Shown: positions 1-43,831 of the stretch, piece after piece
Position numbering within the stretch: the stretch's first letter is position 1
How the letters are laid out: every line of letters starts with the position of its first letter
Origin: Nematostella vectensis
Taxonomy: Eukaryota > Cnidaria > Anthozoa > Actiniaria > Edwardsiidae
Assembly: GCF_932526225.1 (NCBI RefSeq)
Contig: NC_064039.1
Coordinates: 8,199,001-8,263,000, forward strand
Reading direction: 5' to 3'
DNA length: 64,000 nt
Made by a program: the position numbers and the translations under genes
Notes under the pieces: generated by a model
What the model was told of the DNA's origin: nothing
Database searches by the model: none
Seen by the model: only the letters and a program-made list of their open reading frames with translations

Positions 1-360
1 AGGTAGTAAACATATTCTTGGTGAATTTTTTTTTTAAATCTAACACTACCAATACTGCAGCTTAAACCATACATGATTTCAAGCTAGAACAGACGGATGC
101 AAACTTAAAGAAATAGAATTCCTATATTCATTGTTTTTTTAACTCTATATGGTGCGTTACGGGTTTGGTATTCTCACTGAAAGGGCAAACCCCAGTTGGT
201 TTTAACCCTCATAGAAATCTCTTTACATGGCGTAAACTTCTCTGTAGCGAACAGTACTCACATAATAATAATACTTAGATAATATTTAACTCAAGCGGCC
301 TTGCAATGATATTGGACAATACGAAGGCGACAAGTCGAATCCAAGCCCGGAGAAAAAAAC

Positions 361-513
361 AACACTCGATCCCTTTCCTACGAAGACCGCAAGTTCCTCG
401 ATATCGAACAAAGGACACACCGCCGAGAAGACGGTCACTATGAATTACCCCTTCCTGTACGCGATGCTAACTTAGTTCTCCCCGATAACAAGCAGCAAGC
501 GTTAAGCCGTCTA
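361..513 (+). mobile_element. BEL/Pao-type retrotransposon polyprotein fragment
   Basis: The + frame starting at 361 reads SLSYEDRKFLDIEQ, then GHYELPLPVRDANLVLPDN and QALSRLRG. This pattern (an ED.KFL.I motif, then HYELPLP and LP.N...AL.RL) is characteristic of the segment between protease and reverse transcriptase in BEL/Pao polyproteins. After about 513 the similarity is lost, although the frame stays open to 699. I see no protease, RT, integrase or LTR nearby, so this is a relic of about 50 codons in the intron before the first visible ACADSB exon. Family assignment is from pattern memory and was not searched. Confidence 0.5.
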
Positions 514-612
514 AGGGGTGTAATACAGACAAGACGGTGTCGTGTCATGTATTATAATATCAGTAAAGGGGGGGCCGTAAATTCGACCGGAAGGGAAATA
601 CACTATAGTAAT

Positions 613-832
<220 letters not shown>

Positions 833-963
833 TTAGGTCGCCTGTTGCAAATAACATTTCGGAATGTCATTCCCATAAGCGGGAATCTTATTTTGTAGGA
901 TGTATTCTTGAAGTCAGGCCTTATATTCACCTAACATGTGTGTTTTTATTTGTAATTTTCTAG

Positions 964-3900
964 GGCTACAAAGGCATAACTACATTCATTGTGCCAAGGG
1001 AGACACCAGGACTCTCTATTGGCAAAAAGGAGGATAAGCTTGGTATCCGCGCCTCATCAACATGTCCAGTGCATTTTGATAATGTCAAGGTAGTTATTGT
1101 CGCCTGAGGTCACCTTGAGTGACTTGTTTACTCCTAATAATGTTACTGCTAGTGCATGTTATTGGTGAGCAAGGTTATTTTTGCACACCTTACATATGCA
1201 GGTACCGTCGAGTAGCGTCCTTGGGGAAGTCGGTCATGGCTACAAGTATGCCATCGGGATGTTGAATGAAGGGCGAATCGGCATTGGAGCACAGGTATAA
1301 TTTTGATATAGGTATTGGGACATATGATTTATTTTAATATCGGCATTAGGGTACAGGTGTGATTTCGCTCATGCGATTGAAGAACATATATTGCACAGGT
1401 ATGATTTGGGTGATGAAAGGCATGATTTATGAGGTATGGTATATTGATATCGGATAAATTATCGGATATGTATTGTAATTTCTTGGACGTGCGTTGGATT
1501 TTTTCGGATATGTTTTGGATTCTGTGAAACATATCCGCATTTCTCGGATTTGTTTTGGAATTTTACGGATGTGTGTTGGAATTTTTAAGTATTTTGACTA
1601 CTCTGGTACTTATATATGTGTGTGTCGGATATTTCGGCGTAACACTTTCCCATTCCTCGTTTAAAAGGTGGCCGGTGAATACTCTCCATTTTTACACGAA
1701 GCAATTTTTTAAAGTTAAATATTGTTTTTCTCGATGTAGATGCTGGGTCTTGCTCAAGGCTGCTTTGACCATACCGTACCGTACACACACGAAAGGCGAC
1801 AGTTTGGAAGAAGCATTTGGAGCAACCAGGCATGTAGCACGCATATCCTTTCATCACCATCATAACATATTCTCAGCATTATCACTTCTACAACTACCAT
1901 TTGCAGAACCTGACTTCATCATAATCATTTTCACAATACAAACATGTACTCATAACAAAGATTATCACGTGTAAAGCGTATCATTATTACGTCTACTGGG
2001 GCCGGTTCCTGAAAAGCCGATTATCGCTAACCCAGGGTTAAATTTGCCCTAACCCACGATTAAATTTTTACCCCCGAATTAGTTCTGTTACCGAAACGTT
2101 TGGAAGTAAAATCTAACCCCGCTCGCGAGGCGGGTTAACTCGCTAACCTACGGTTTAGTTGACGTGACACAGGCCTCCCAAACTTTGTAGTAGAACTAAA
2201 GTTTCATAAAATGAAGGTGCCGACAAAAAAGACGTTACACAAAACAATGTAGGGGACAAATGTCCTAACATTTCTCTTTGTTATGCGACCTTCGTTGCGA
2301 TGCTGATACGAAAATTGTGCTAGGACAAACAGAAAGTCACATGAAATATATAATTGAAATGAATCTGTCTTGCTAGTGTCACGCACCATACTCGAATCCT
2401 GTAAATGACATTTTTGGCCATGAAATGGAGGTAATTACAGGTGATGTAGAGGTGTTTTGGGGCTTTTCTGCGAAAATAAAATCACCAAAGGTAAATGTTT
2501 GAGTTGCTCTCTATTGATCTACTGGGTATCCTGTGTGAATTTTACTCATCAAACCAGTTTTGCACTCGCTTAATCCAGGGTTAGTAAATCGGGGGATTAC
2601 TTGGCTTTCGGGAACGGTGAGTTATCCGTAGGTTAGCTAACCTACGATTGTGTAGTTCCAGAAAATATCCATATACTCCCCATTGAGGGGATTGGAAATC
2701 CCAAGGGGGGGGGGGGGGGTGGGTGGGGGGTAAACGCCCTGGAATTTCCAGAGGGCAGGGTGGGTAAAATGGCCTTTTTCCTTAACAGTTACTGTATTTA
2801 TTTTTTCCAGGGGGTTGGAAATTACAGAGGGGTGGGGGGGGGAGGTATGGATATTTTCTGGAACTACACATTAGCGAATTAATTAATTAACAATTAGGAA
2901 ACCGGCCCCTGGGATATAAGGAAATTACCCTTTTGTGTTTTTATAAAAAGAAGCATGTTTTTAGACATAAGTGCTTTCAAAAAAATGCGGTAGTTAGCTT
3001 ATTTCAAAGAAAAAATTATAGGCGAAAATTGATTAGGTAATAGGTTACATTGAATGTAATAAAAAACAAAAATATGGTGAAATGGCTATTATACTGGATA
3101 TACTATACAACTATGTACACAAAGTATCTAGCTTATCGGCTTATGCGCTAGGCTATGCAACACCAGATTGCAGAGGTGAGGACCAAGATCGAGGCTGCTA
3201 GGCTGCTGGTGTACAACGCCGCACGAAGGAAGGAAGCAGGTTTGCCTGTTGTTCGAGAAGGAGCAATGGCAAAGTATTTCGCTAGTGAGGTATTGTGGAC
3301 TTGGTATATCGCAGTTTAATGCCGCAAAACCGTCACCAATTAGTCATAATTTCCTAGTTGACTCCTAGCTTTTCGTAGCTGACTGTACTGTAGTATGACT
3401 CGTAGATTGTAATTGTTTCTTTCTTCGAAGCCTGCTTACTTGAAAACATTTTTCAGTGCTTTTGGTATTGTGCTGTCTAGTTTAACTCATTGACCCCTCA
3501 ACCGGCTTGTGCCGGCCGTGAAAAGCACCCACAACCAATTATGAAACAATTATAAAAAAATAAATATTCATAAAAACATCCACAAAAAAGGGGACCTCTT
3601 CTAGGATTATATAGCAAGAGAGAGACGCCTATTTAGACGCCGTGTTCTTAAGATTTTTTTTTATGTGAACCTCTATCCTATTGAGCTAAGAATTGAAACT
3701 GCATGTCCTTAAAAAAGGAGAAACAAGAGACTATAGAAAAAGTGAAGCCTCAAGGTTACGTCTGGATTTTGATGTTACAATGCATTCTGGCCATGTTTCC
3801 TCTATGTCAATGTCTCCTCTGTATCAGTAACTTTTACTATCTCTGTCCTGTGATTACTCTAAGGTTGCAACATTAACGACTTCCAAGTGCATGGAGTGGA

Positions 3901-5068
3901 TGGGCGGCGTGGGCTTTACCAAAAGTTACCCTATCGAGAAATACTACCGCGACTGTAAAATTGGTAAGATTTCTTATAGCCAAATTCGTTGTAGCGCGCC
4001 CTTGGCGAATCCAAAATCATTTCTTGTTTGGGAATAGCGCGTTGTCAATCAACCGTCTAAACCAATCGATAGCTTTCATGTTTTCACAGTTGCATCATTA
4101 ACCATTTGATTGCACGGAGCAAGGGAAGTGATTGGTCACGGTGGTATGACTGTCTACGCGCTATTCCCAGATGAAAAATGAAATTGAATTCTCGGCGGTC
4201 GCGCGACAAAAAATAACGGCGGCTCGTTGGTTATTCTTTATAGTACTTTTTTAAATTAAAACCGTTAAGAAATCTTTATTTATTTTTCGGAGGGCAGTAT
4301 TTGACCATGCCTATTTGATGTATGATGTGTTGTTATTTATCGGTAACTGATTTAATGTTCTTCAACATATAAACGACCAAAATTTTCCAATATATTATTC
4401 AAAATAACAGTTATTTTTTTTCTTTGAATCTTTTAAAATACACTACACAACATTGTTTGGCCCCGTATCCTAACGGCACTAGTATTCTGCCAAAAATATT
4501 CGAGTTTGAAGAATACGCCCGTTTTATATCTATAAGTTACACATGGCGCAAGCAGAATTTAGTTCTATAGAATTTCCCCAAGGGATGAGAAATCGAAGGC
4601 GGAGTCTTGTAGTTGTATAAGTGGAAGCTCGGGAAAATCGGGCATTCAAGGCAAGTTCCGATGGTCATTTTACAAAAAGACTCAAATTCAACTACTATTT
4701 GAGGTTTCTGGGCCATAACAACCTGGGCTCGTTGTGATGACATGTCTTTATAATATATAATAATTATAATATATTCAATCATTAAAATACAGTGCCGTAG
4801 CAGGCTTCGAAATATTGGGTGGGGGTGCACAATACTGAAACATTAATATAAAACATACATATTTGGGGTACAGCCACGCCCCTACTGGTCATTTTCTTAT
4901 AATTTTTGACAATTATTATTTTTTTTTTTGGGGGGGGGGGGGGGGGGGGCATGTGCTACGGCCCTGAAATACCTTATTTGGTTTAATTTCACAGGGACAA
5001 TCTATGAGGGAACAACGAATATCCAGCTTAACACGATAGCCAGGGAGCTAACGGAATATTTACCTTAG
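964..5068 (+). CDS. ACADSB: Short/branched-chain acyl-CoA dehydrogenase, C-terminal half (partial, 5' end outside window)
   Basis: A mitochondrial flavoenzyme that oxidises 2-methylbutyryl-CoA and related short branched acyl-CoAs in isoleucine breakdown. Six exons join in frame to 206 residues: 964-1089, 1202-1294, 1740-1829, 3152-3289, 3864-3963 and 4995-5068 (stop TAG 5066-5068). Family vertebrate proteins are about 430 residues, so roughly half is missing to the left. Visible landmarks are [20 protein letters not shown], the KLGIRAS stretch, [20 protein letters not shown], the FAD-contacting ERRQFG region, [22 protein letters not shown], and IYEGTTNIQ, whose Glu is the catalytic base position in this subfamily. 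That Glu position and the [18 protein letters not shown] helix favour ACADSB over very-long-chain or isovaleryl enzymes. Intron 3 begins with GC (1830-1831) instead of GT. No upstream exon was found in 1-963. Confidence 0.93.
1998..2909. mobile_element. Inverted-repeat transposon (MITE), GGGGCCGGTT family, copy 1, with a nested insertion
   Basis: The left end reads GGGGCCGGTTCCT (1998-2010) and the right end is its imperfect complement AGGAAACCGGCCCC (2896-2909). A second, 132-bp element with the same ends lies at 24296-24427. The interior has repeated TAACCCAGGGTTA/TAACCTACG-like motifs near both ends and no coding frame. A different inverted-repeat element (2649-2870) sits inside near the right end. 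It lies in ACADSB intron 3. Confidence 0.7.
2649..2870. mobile_element. Nested MITE with TGTGTAGTTCCAG ends
   Basis: The left end TGTGTAGTTCCAGAAAATAT is mirrored exactly at the right end (ATATTTTCTGGAACTACACA, 2851-2870), giving terminal inverted repeats of about 25 bp around a G-rich core with a long G run (2706-2720). It is inserted in the GGGGCCGGTT element, so it is the younger insertion. It is non-coding. Confidence 0.7.
4790..4966. mobile_element. MITE, CAGKGCCGTAGCA family, copy 1
   Basis: The ends are CAGTGCCGTAGCAGG (4790-4804) and the complementary TGCTACGGCCCTG (4954-4966). The flanks show a 5-bp duplication, AAATA on both sides. A related copy in the opposite orientation is at 12939-13093, sharing the internal block around ATTTTCTTATAATTTTTGA and CCCCTACTGGTCATT. 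The G run at 4931-4949 is part of the element. It lies about 30 bp upstream of the last ACADSB exon. Confidence 0.8.
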
Positions 5069-5312
5069 GCAGACCCAATACCCTTGGCCGTCAAATGGTG
5101 GGTCATCTAGTATATGGATCGTCAAGCACCACCTTTTTCCCATATATTTATGACTGCACGCCTTTTGGGTTTTCTTTTGGGTTTTAACTATATAGTTATA
5201 TAGTAAGGTATTAAAAAGTGTAAATTTTCCAAATATTTTGCACCCCTCGCATGAAAAGGGCATGTTTCCTTGACATTCGAACAGATATAATTATAAATGC
5301 TAGTAATTTATA

Positions 5313-5318
5313 AATAAA
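5313..5318 (+). terminator. Likely ACADSB polyadenylation signal AATAAA
   Basis: A canonical AATAAA lies 245 bp after the ACADSB stop codon, in AT-rich sequence. It is the first canonical signal downstream of the stop that I noticed. Confidence 0.5.
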
Positions 5319-5363
5319 CTATAAACTATAACTTTCACATTGTGTTCCTTGGGTTATTTTCTC

Positions 5364-5707
5364 CTACACTCTTTTTTATAAGAACGTCTAATTTTCAGTT
5401 GAGGCTGGACCGTTCTTATTTTTGGGACTTTTTAAGGCTGAATAAGTTCTTAACGATGTTCTGAAATTTTAGTGTATTAAAGAATATAATACCCAATTAA
5501 TTATTAGGAAGAGAATTACACTAATGATCTATAGCAATAAAAAGGTTGTTACAATTTGATTCTGCATTCTAGAACGCATTAGGACTAAAAAAGTAAAAAA
5601 AAATGCTATCTGAGCCTCGGCATGTTTTTAGCATGTTCTTAAAGTTTGTGAAATCTCAGGCTGCACGTTCTTATAAGAAAGGTTCTTATAAAAAAGAAAG
5701 AGTGTAG
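5364..5707. mobile_element. MITE with CTACACTCTTTTTTATAAGAAC ends
   Basis: CTACACTCTTTTTTATAAGA at the left is mirrored by TTCTTATAAAAAAGAAAGAG then TGTAG at the right. The 344-bp element is AT-rich and non-coding, with further internal inverted TTCTTATA motifs. No clear target-site duplication was seen. It lies in the ACADSB-ferlin intergenic space, just past the putative poly(A) signal. Confidence 0.65.
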
Positions 5708-6543
5708 CAGCGAAATGCACATTATAGAACACCAGCTATGCAAATGACATTGCCGCCAATTACATTACCGTGTGTAAATCTAAAGAAATTCACTGTCCCT
5801 TTTCAATACTCGAATCTTTGGAATGCCCTTCTGTCTGCTGTCAACAGCTGAATGCAACACTCCAACACTATAATACCACCGACCGAAATGGAAATATTCA
5901 AGATTTTGGCTTTTTCAGTGTACTTTCCTTGATCATCCTCGCGCCACTTTTTAACGCTGAGGCGAAAGCTACAAATTTCAATGACACTTTACAAAAAGTC
6001 GCATTTGATATTTCGTTTGCTGTTACACCCTAAGTAATTAAAGAAGCTCTTTTTCTTATTTGATGTGAAACTTTTTCCGTCATGTCGGTGTGTAATGGAA
6101 AGCGGCGAGCTTCAACTGCCCAGTCCGCTAGTACTTGTCACACATTCCTAGACCTCACGCTCGACTCCCTTGTTCATAATTGTCGTGTTTTAGAAGATCT
6201 CTTGTACGTATGCTCTCATGGGACCACCTGCGCTATAAACCAACAATAAGACACTTTGGGCAGTAAAAATGCAACTCGGCGGGGAAAGAACAACTCCACT
6301 TGCAGTGCTTTTGTATTCTGGCCATACTCACGGGGATAAAGCGCAAGACCAGTAAAACATGCGCGAAGTATGTTGGCTTAACTTAAAACCTGCAAGGGTT
6401 GGTTTGTCATCGTCAAGAGGCAAGATCAAGTGATCGATATAAAGCGCCTGGAGCCAGCCATACCGTCCGGCGAGGAGCGAAAAGGCGTTTATTGTATAGC
6501 CAGCCATACTGCCAACGGGTCAGGGAACAATGTACTAAAAAAC
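5708..6543. other. Intergenic / 5' region upstream of the alternative ferlin first exon
   Basis: About 0.8 kb between the transposon at 5364-5707 and the alternative first exon at 6544. No exon with family similarity was seen. By position it should contain the promoter and 5' UTR for the alternative transcript, but I see no convincing TATA box or initiator. Confidence 0.4.
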
Positions 6544-6643
6544 ATGCCGGGAAAACTTTACGTCAGTAATTTACGTGCGAAATGCTTACCTGGAATCAAC
6601 CAGAATGGACAGAGCGACCCTTTCGCTGAACTCTCCGTGCAAG
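6544..6643 (+). CDS. Alternative first coding exon of ferlin A (alternative C2A N-terminal half)
   Basis: ATG 6544 opens MPGKLYVSNLRAKCLPGINQ followed by NGQSDPFAELSVQ, the first strands and calcium-loop-1 region of a C2 domain with the SDPF signature. It ends at a strong donor, CAAG|GTAAGC (6644). Its length (100 nt) leaves phase 1, identical to the standard first exon at 7248-7338 (91 nt, phase 1), so either can join exon 2 (7420-7475, beginning GSKKKTEV). No in-frame ATG lies upstream. Human dysferlin has two promoters giving two alternative first exons that each encode the start of C2A; this matches that layout. In loop 1, Asn 19 and Asn 21 stand where calcium-binding acids are common, so calcium binding may differ between forms. 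Expression is not shown by sequence alone. Confidence 0.75.
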
Positions 6644-7202
6644 GTAAGCAAATGATTTGAGCTGAACTTATACTCCCTTTACAGTAAACAAAGCTTTTTA
6701 CGAACAATAAAAACGATCATAAAAAAAAATCCGTTTCAATGATTATTTCATAAAGTGATATAGAAAGCTGCGATATATCCTTTATATTTACGAATCCAAA
6801 CACAATGCACAATGGTTAACGTAGCGAGATATGTCCCTTATCTTGCTACTTTTATTTTCTAATCTTTCATAAGGTTTCTTTCAGTACACTTTCACATTTT
6901 GATCGCTCTAGTCGATAGTAAAACAATCTTTTGTAGCACTAAACCTATCATGCGAAACAAGCAATTACTTCAGGGTAAAAAGAAAACATTAATCAGTTTT
7001 AAAAACGGTAGAGTTGCGATTTATTGAAGTTAGTACTACTGTGTATTTTTTGTAATAATTACGGATTAAGGGTTTTTTTAAGGGCGATTTTACGGTCAAG
7101 TCAATGTAACCGGGCGAATTGTTTCTGAAGGTGATGTAACCAAGATTTTCTGATTACATTATGAAGCGCATTTTCATATGCAAATGAAAGGGGATAGCCA
7201 CA

Positions 7203-7217
7203 ATGGCGGACGGTTGA
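7203..7217 (+). promoter_or_regulatory. Short upstream ORF before the main ferlin A start
   Basis: ATG GCG GAC GGT TGA lies 31 bases before the start codon at 7248, in the context CACAATGGCGGACGG, which also resembles a YY1-type ATGGCGG element often found at animal transcription starts. An octamer ATGCAAAT occurs at 7178-7185. If transcription starts upstream of 7203, this 4-codon frame could dampen translation. If it starts at the ATGGCGG element, the frame may not be used. Confidence 0.35.
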
Positions 7218-7247
7218 ACACTTCTTGTTAGCTCGCGTTCGTTCAAC

Positions 7248-40178
<32,931 letters not shown>

Positions 40179-40442
40179 CATTATTGGATTTGTGACCAAG
40201 AATAGAGTAATAACTACATCCCGCCAGATTGCGATTTAGTGCACGTGTTATCAGCTACTATAAAAGGACGAGTCAGTGAACCTTCCCTAAGAATCAAATG
40301 TTAGTACTAGTACAATAGTGCTTCAACAGCTAGCTATCATGACTAGTGGTTCTTTATGAAAATCGTTTCATCAAAGTGCGCCAGTAATAGCTTTAACCAG
40401 TTGTATGGTAGTCAGTAATGTGGTAAACCATGAAATAGAGAG

Positions 40443-40448
40443 AATAAA
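40443..40448 (+). terminator. Likely ferlin A polyadenylation signal AATAAA
   Basis: AATAAA in GAGAGAATAAAATGGC, 265 bp after the ferlin A stop codon. Confidence 0.5.
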
Positions 40449-41993
40449 ATGGCAATATTGCTCTACTGCTATCAATATAATCAATCAACAAAAAGATATT
40501 GACAATTAGGGTGGTTTCAAGGTCTTTAGATGTTTAACTCCAAGTATACCAAAGTATATCCAATTAATTTATTTTCGTAAAAGTGCATGAATGTTATTTT
40601 TGTTGTATTGCTGGGAAATATAACCACGTATAACAAGCCCGAAAGGCATCCTCTTTTGCGTGCATCACATTCCTATAGTCTGGTTGAACTAAGAGACAAG
40701 TTGCCTCCTATATATTTCAGTGATGGCTAGACTCGGAAGCATTTAGAACGTTGCGTGCGTCCAAGTTTAGCCAGACTTTTAGGATTGATCATGTAACGGT
40801 CTCGTTGCTATGAAAGCTGTCCTGGTGGACCTTGACTCAGCGACGATCACATTATATGAGACGATAATATACATGTTATATACAGATATAGTCATAATGG
40901 AAGTTTGAGTGTTTCATAGAGATCACTTTTTGTAGGAATTTTCGGAGATGGGGTGGGGGGAAGGTTGTCGACTGATTTTACGACGGCTACTTGATCAAAG
41001 CCAATCGTTATGATCATTGTGTGGTGCATTTATTTCGTCGTTTATTCTAGATAAAGGTTTTGGGGGAAAATTAATGGCATTGTATAAAACATGCATGATA
41101 ATTATTCGTGATGAAAATCAATTAAAATTGATTTGTCTGTACTTTGGTTTGTAGTAATCTTGTCAATGTTTGTCTAGATTTAGTATATTATAGTATATTT
41201 AAATTAAAACCATGGAAATGTGTATCTAGGATGATTAGGATAAGTAGGAATTAAATACCTAGGACTAAACGAAGGCCATCCGCTATAAAAGGGAAAGCTC
41301 CTCCCACCCCCGGGCTCAAATTTGCAATTATAATCAGAACACTGCCAAGCTAGCAGTCACAAATGATAAGCCTCCTGTAAAATTCGTTATCTCTGAGCCT
41401 CAGTCGGTTGGAATAAAACTCTTTTTGCACGGATAACAAGACAGTTGTGAAGTAGAGATTGATAAGTTAGTGATTTGCTGTCCACTCACGTATTCGGTGC
41501 AAAATTGACTTTTCCTCTTATACATATTTAAGGTATCAGTTAAAGGTACCTTAATCACGCTTTAAAGCGCCACTCTCAAGCCCAATTTGGCAGACAGTGT
41601 TTAGTTGTGAACGAGCTGTCAAGAGAGGTGGCACCGTCTCAACTTGTCAGGAACAAACGCAAAAATGTGATTAACCCCACGAAGAAAAGTGAATGGAACA
41701 TGGACTGACGATACAATTATGGTAAAATAACGGTGTCGCGGATTTCTTCATTTAATTTGAAGGTTTGGCCGGTTTTTTACCTAATTTTTTGTGCAAGCAA
41801 GGCTGAGGTATGCGCAAACAGCTTGTCTCCTGGATCACTCATAGCTATAATCAGTTCATTTTTAATTTATTGAAAAGAAATTGAAAATTAACTAGACAAC
41901 ACACTGACTGCAAATTTCGACCTGCTTAGAGAGTTTTTGAAATAGAAAAAGTAAGAGACACTAGCACAAAACTATTAGAAAGCAATACGAAAA
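40449..41993. other. Intergenic, between ferlin A and the foldback element
   Basis: 1.5 kb of AT-rich sequence; no exon, RNA gene or repeat recognised. Confidence 0.5.
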
Positions 41994-43831
41994 AGCCAGT
42001 TCAGAGTGTCTTCTTAAAAGAAAAGACACGGGGAGACTGGTTCGAATCGATCGAATCGGACCAAATAGTAGGGTGGCTTAGCGCTAAAAAAATGGCAGTT
42101 TTGTGCACTTTTTAGTAGAAGCACCAAACTTGGCACATATGTCCCTTAGGTCAAGCAAATAACTTTTTCAGGGGGGTGCCAAAAATCTGAGACTCAGGGG
42201 GGAGGGAGGTACAATTTTGTCATTTGCAAAAAAATAGTAATTTCTCTATCAGTAATGAATAAGAGAAACTCAAAATAGCTAAATGATACTTAGTACATGT
42301 TTATATAGTGTAACGATCTGTTTTTTTTAGATTTTATTTTCATTTTCCCTAGAAAAAATGACATTTAAAAAAACGAACCAAAAATTACACTACCCTCCCC
42401 CCCTGGGGATACAGCTTAGTAACAAGCAGCACCTAATTGTAGGACTGGATCAAGTCATACACCTGTACCAAATATCAAGGTTATTTAACACGTTTATGGA
42501 CAAAAACGACAAGAAAAAATCAAAATAGGCCTCTAGAGTGAGAACAAGAAGTGAACCATATACCCACATAATTTATGGTGACAGTGCTTTTAGTATGGAT
42601 TTGAACAACAAAATATATCTTGATTAGACCATTTCCTCTACCGAAAATATGACTCAAAGACGTAAACTGACGAAAACAAAAGTATACAGAATACAATCTT
42701 GTGCATGTCTGCCTGGTCACAGTGTCTGTGCGATTTGCATTCTAGATTCATAATCTTATTTCGCTGTAGTTGAAACATAATTTTAGATGCTCTTTTTCTG
42801 GTGAAATGGTCTAATCAGGATTTTGTTGTTTAAAAACACACTAAAAGCACTCTCACCATGAAATGTGAGTATATTCTTCACTTCTGGTCAGCAATCTCAC
42901 TTCTGGTTCTCACTCTAGAGGCCTGTCGGTTTTTTCTTGTCATTTCTTGTGCATAAACTTGTTCAATGACCTTGAAATTTGCTACAGGTGTTTACTCGAT
43001 CCAGTCCTACAATAAGATGCTGCTTGTTACCAAGCTGCATCCCTAGGGGGGGAGGGTAGTGTAATTTTTGGTTCGTTTTTAAAATGTCATTTTTTCTGTT
43101 CATGTAATAACTATCATTTAGCTGTTTTGGGTTTCTCTAATTGCATTACTGATAGAGAAATCACTGTTTTTTTAAATGACAAAATTGCCCCTCCCTCCCC
43201 CCCTGAGTCTCAGATTTTTGGCACCCCCCTGAAAAAGTTATTTGCTTGACCTAAGGGACATATGTGCCAAGTTTGGTGCTTCTACTAAAAAGTGCACAAA
43301 AAAGGTGCTAAGCCACCCTACTAAAAGAGCGATTTTTCAGAAGAGTTTGTAATGGCGGTCTTGCAGAAAAATCCTACAAAGCCGTTTTCTAGATATGGAA
43401 AAACCAACCACATTCATGTGTTGCACACTTATTGTTTTACCTTTCGACCGCGTTTTGTTATGAATACGGATAGATTTACTTCGCTCAGTAGAACAATATT
43501 GATTTGAATTTTACGGCATAAAAATTGAAACGGCACTTTTACCGATGCATTTTATACTCGGATTCGGAATTCGCCGGTAAACATTTACAGTATTTAAGTG
43601 AAGGAATGACTCAGAAAATCGCTCCGTAGAAATACATTTTGCGCCAATTCATCCCAAATTGCCCCCTATACGAGGTACAATAAAGTCCTCACGTGTGGCA
43701 ATGAATGATTTCACCATATCTTTTAAAGCTGTTTTGTAGAAAGGTTACAGTCAAACTCTCTTCTGTGAAATCGCTCTTTTGGTCCGAAAGAGCCCAGTCC
43801 CTCACGGCATTTCTTAAACTCTGAACTGGCT
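41994..43831. mobile_element. Outer foldback element with AGCCAGTTCAGAGT ends
   Basis: The left end AGCCAGTTCAGAGTGTCTTC (41994) is mirrored by TCTTAAACTCTGAACTGGCT (43812-43831). Both arms run inward through GGACCAAA and AGAGCGATTT.CAGAAGAG (left continues at 43324; right reads CTCTTCTGTGAAATCGCTCT). The left arm is split by a 1254-bp insertion (42068-43321), leaving about 585 bp of original element. No coding frame. Confidence 0.8.
42068..43321. mobile_element. 1.25-kb palindromic element inserted in the outer foldback, TA flanks
   Basis: Ends GTAGGGTGGCTTAGCGCTAA and GTGCTAAGCCACCCTAC, flanked by TA on each side. Arms of about 550-600 bp are near-complementary (for example TTTTTAGTAGAAGCACCAAA then CTTGGCACATATGTCCC on one side, mirrored at 43245-43295), with a loop near 42650-42790. 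A TA duplication suggests a Tc1/mariner-like mechanism. It encodes no transposase. Confidence 0.85.

Noticed and set aside
1555-1974. + strand frame of 139 codons over ACADSB exon 3
   Set aside because: It uses a different frame from the conserved exon and has no domain.
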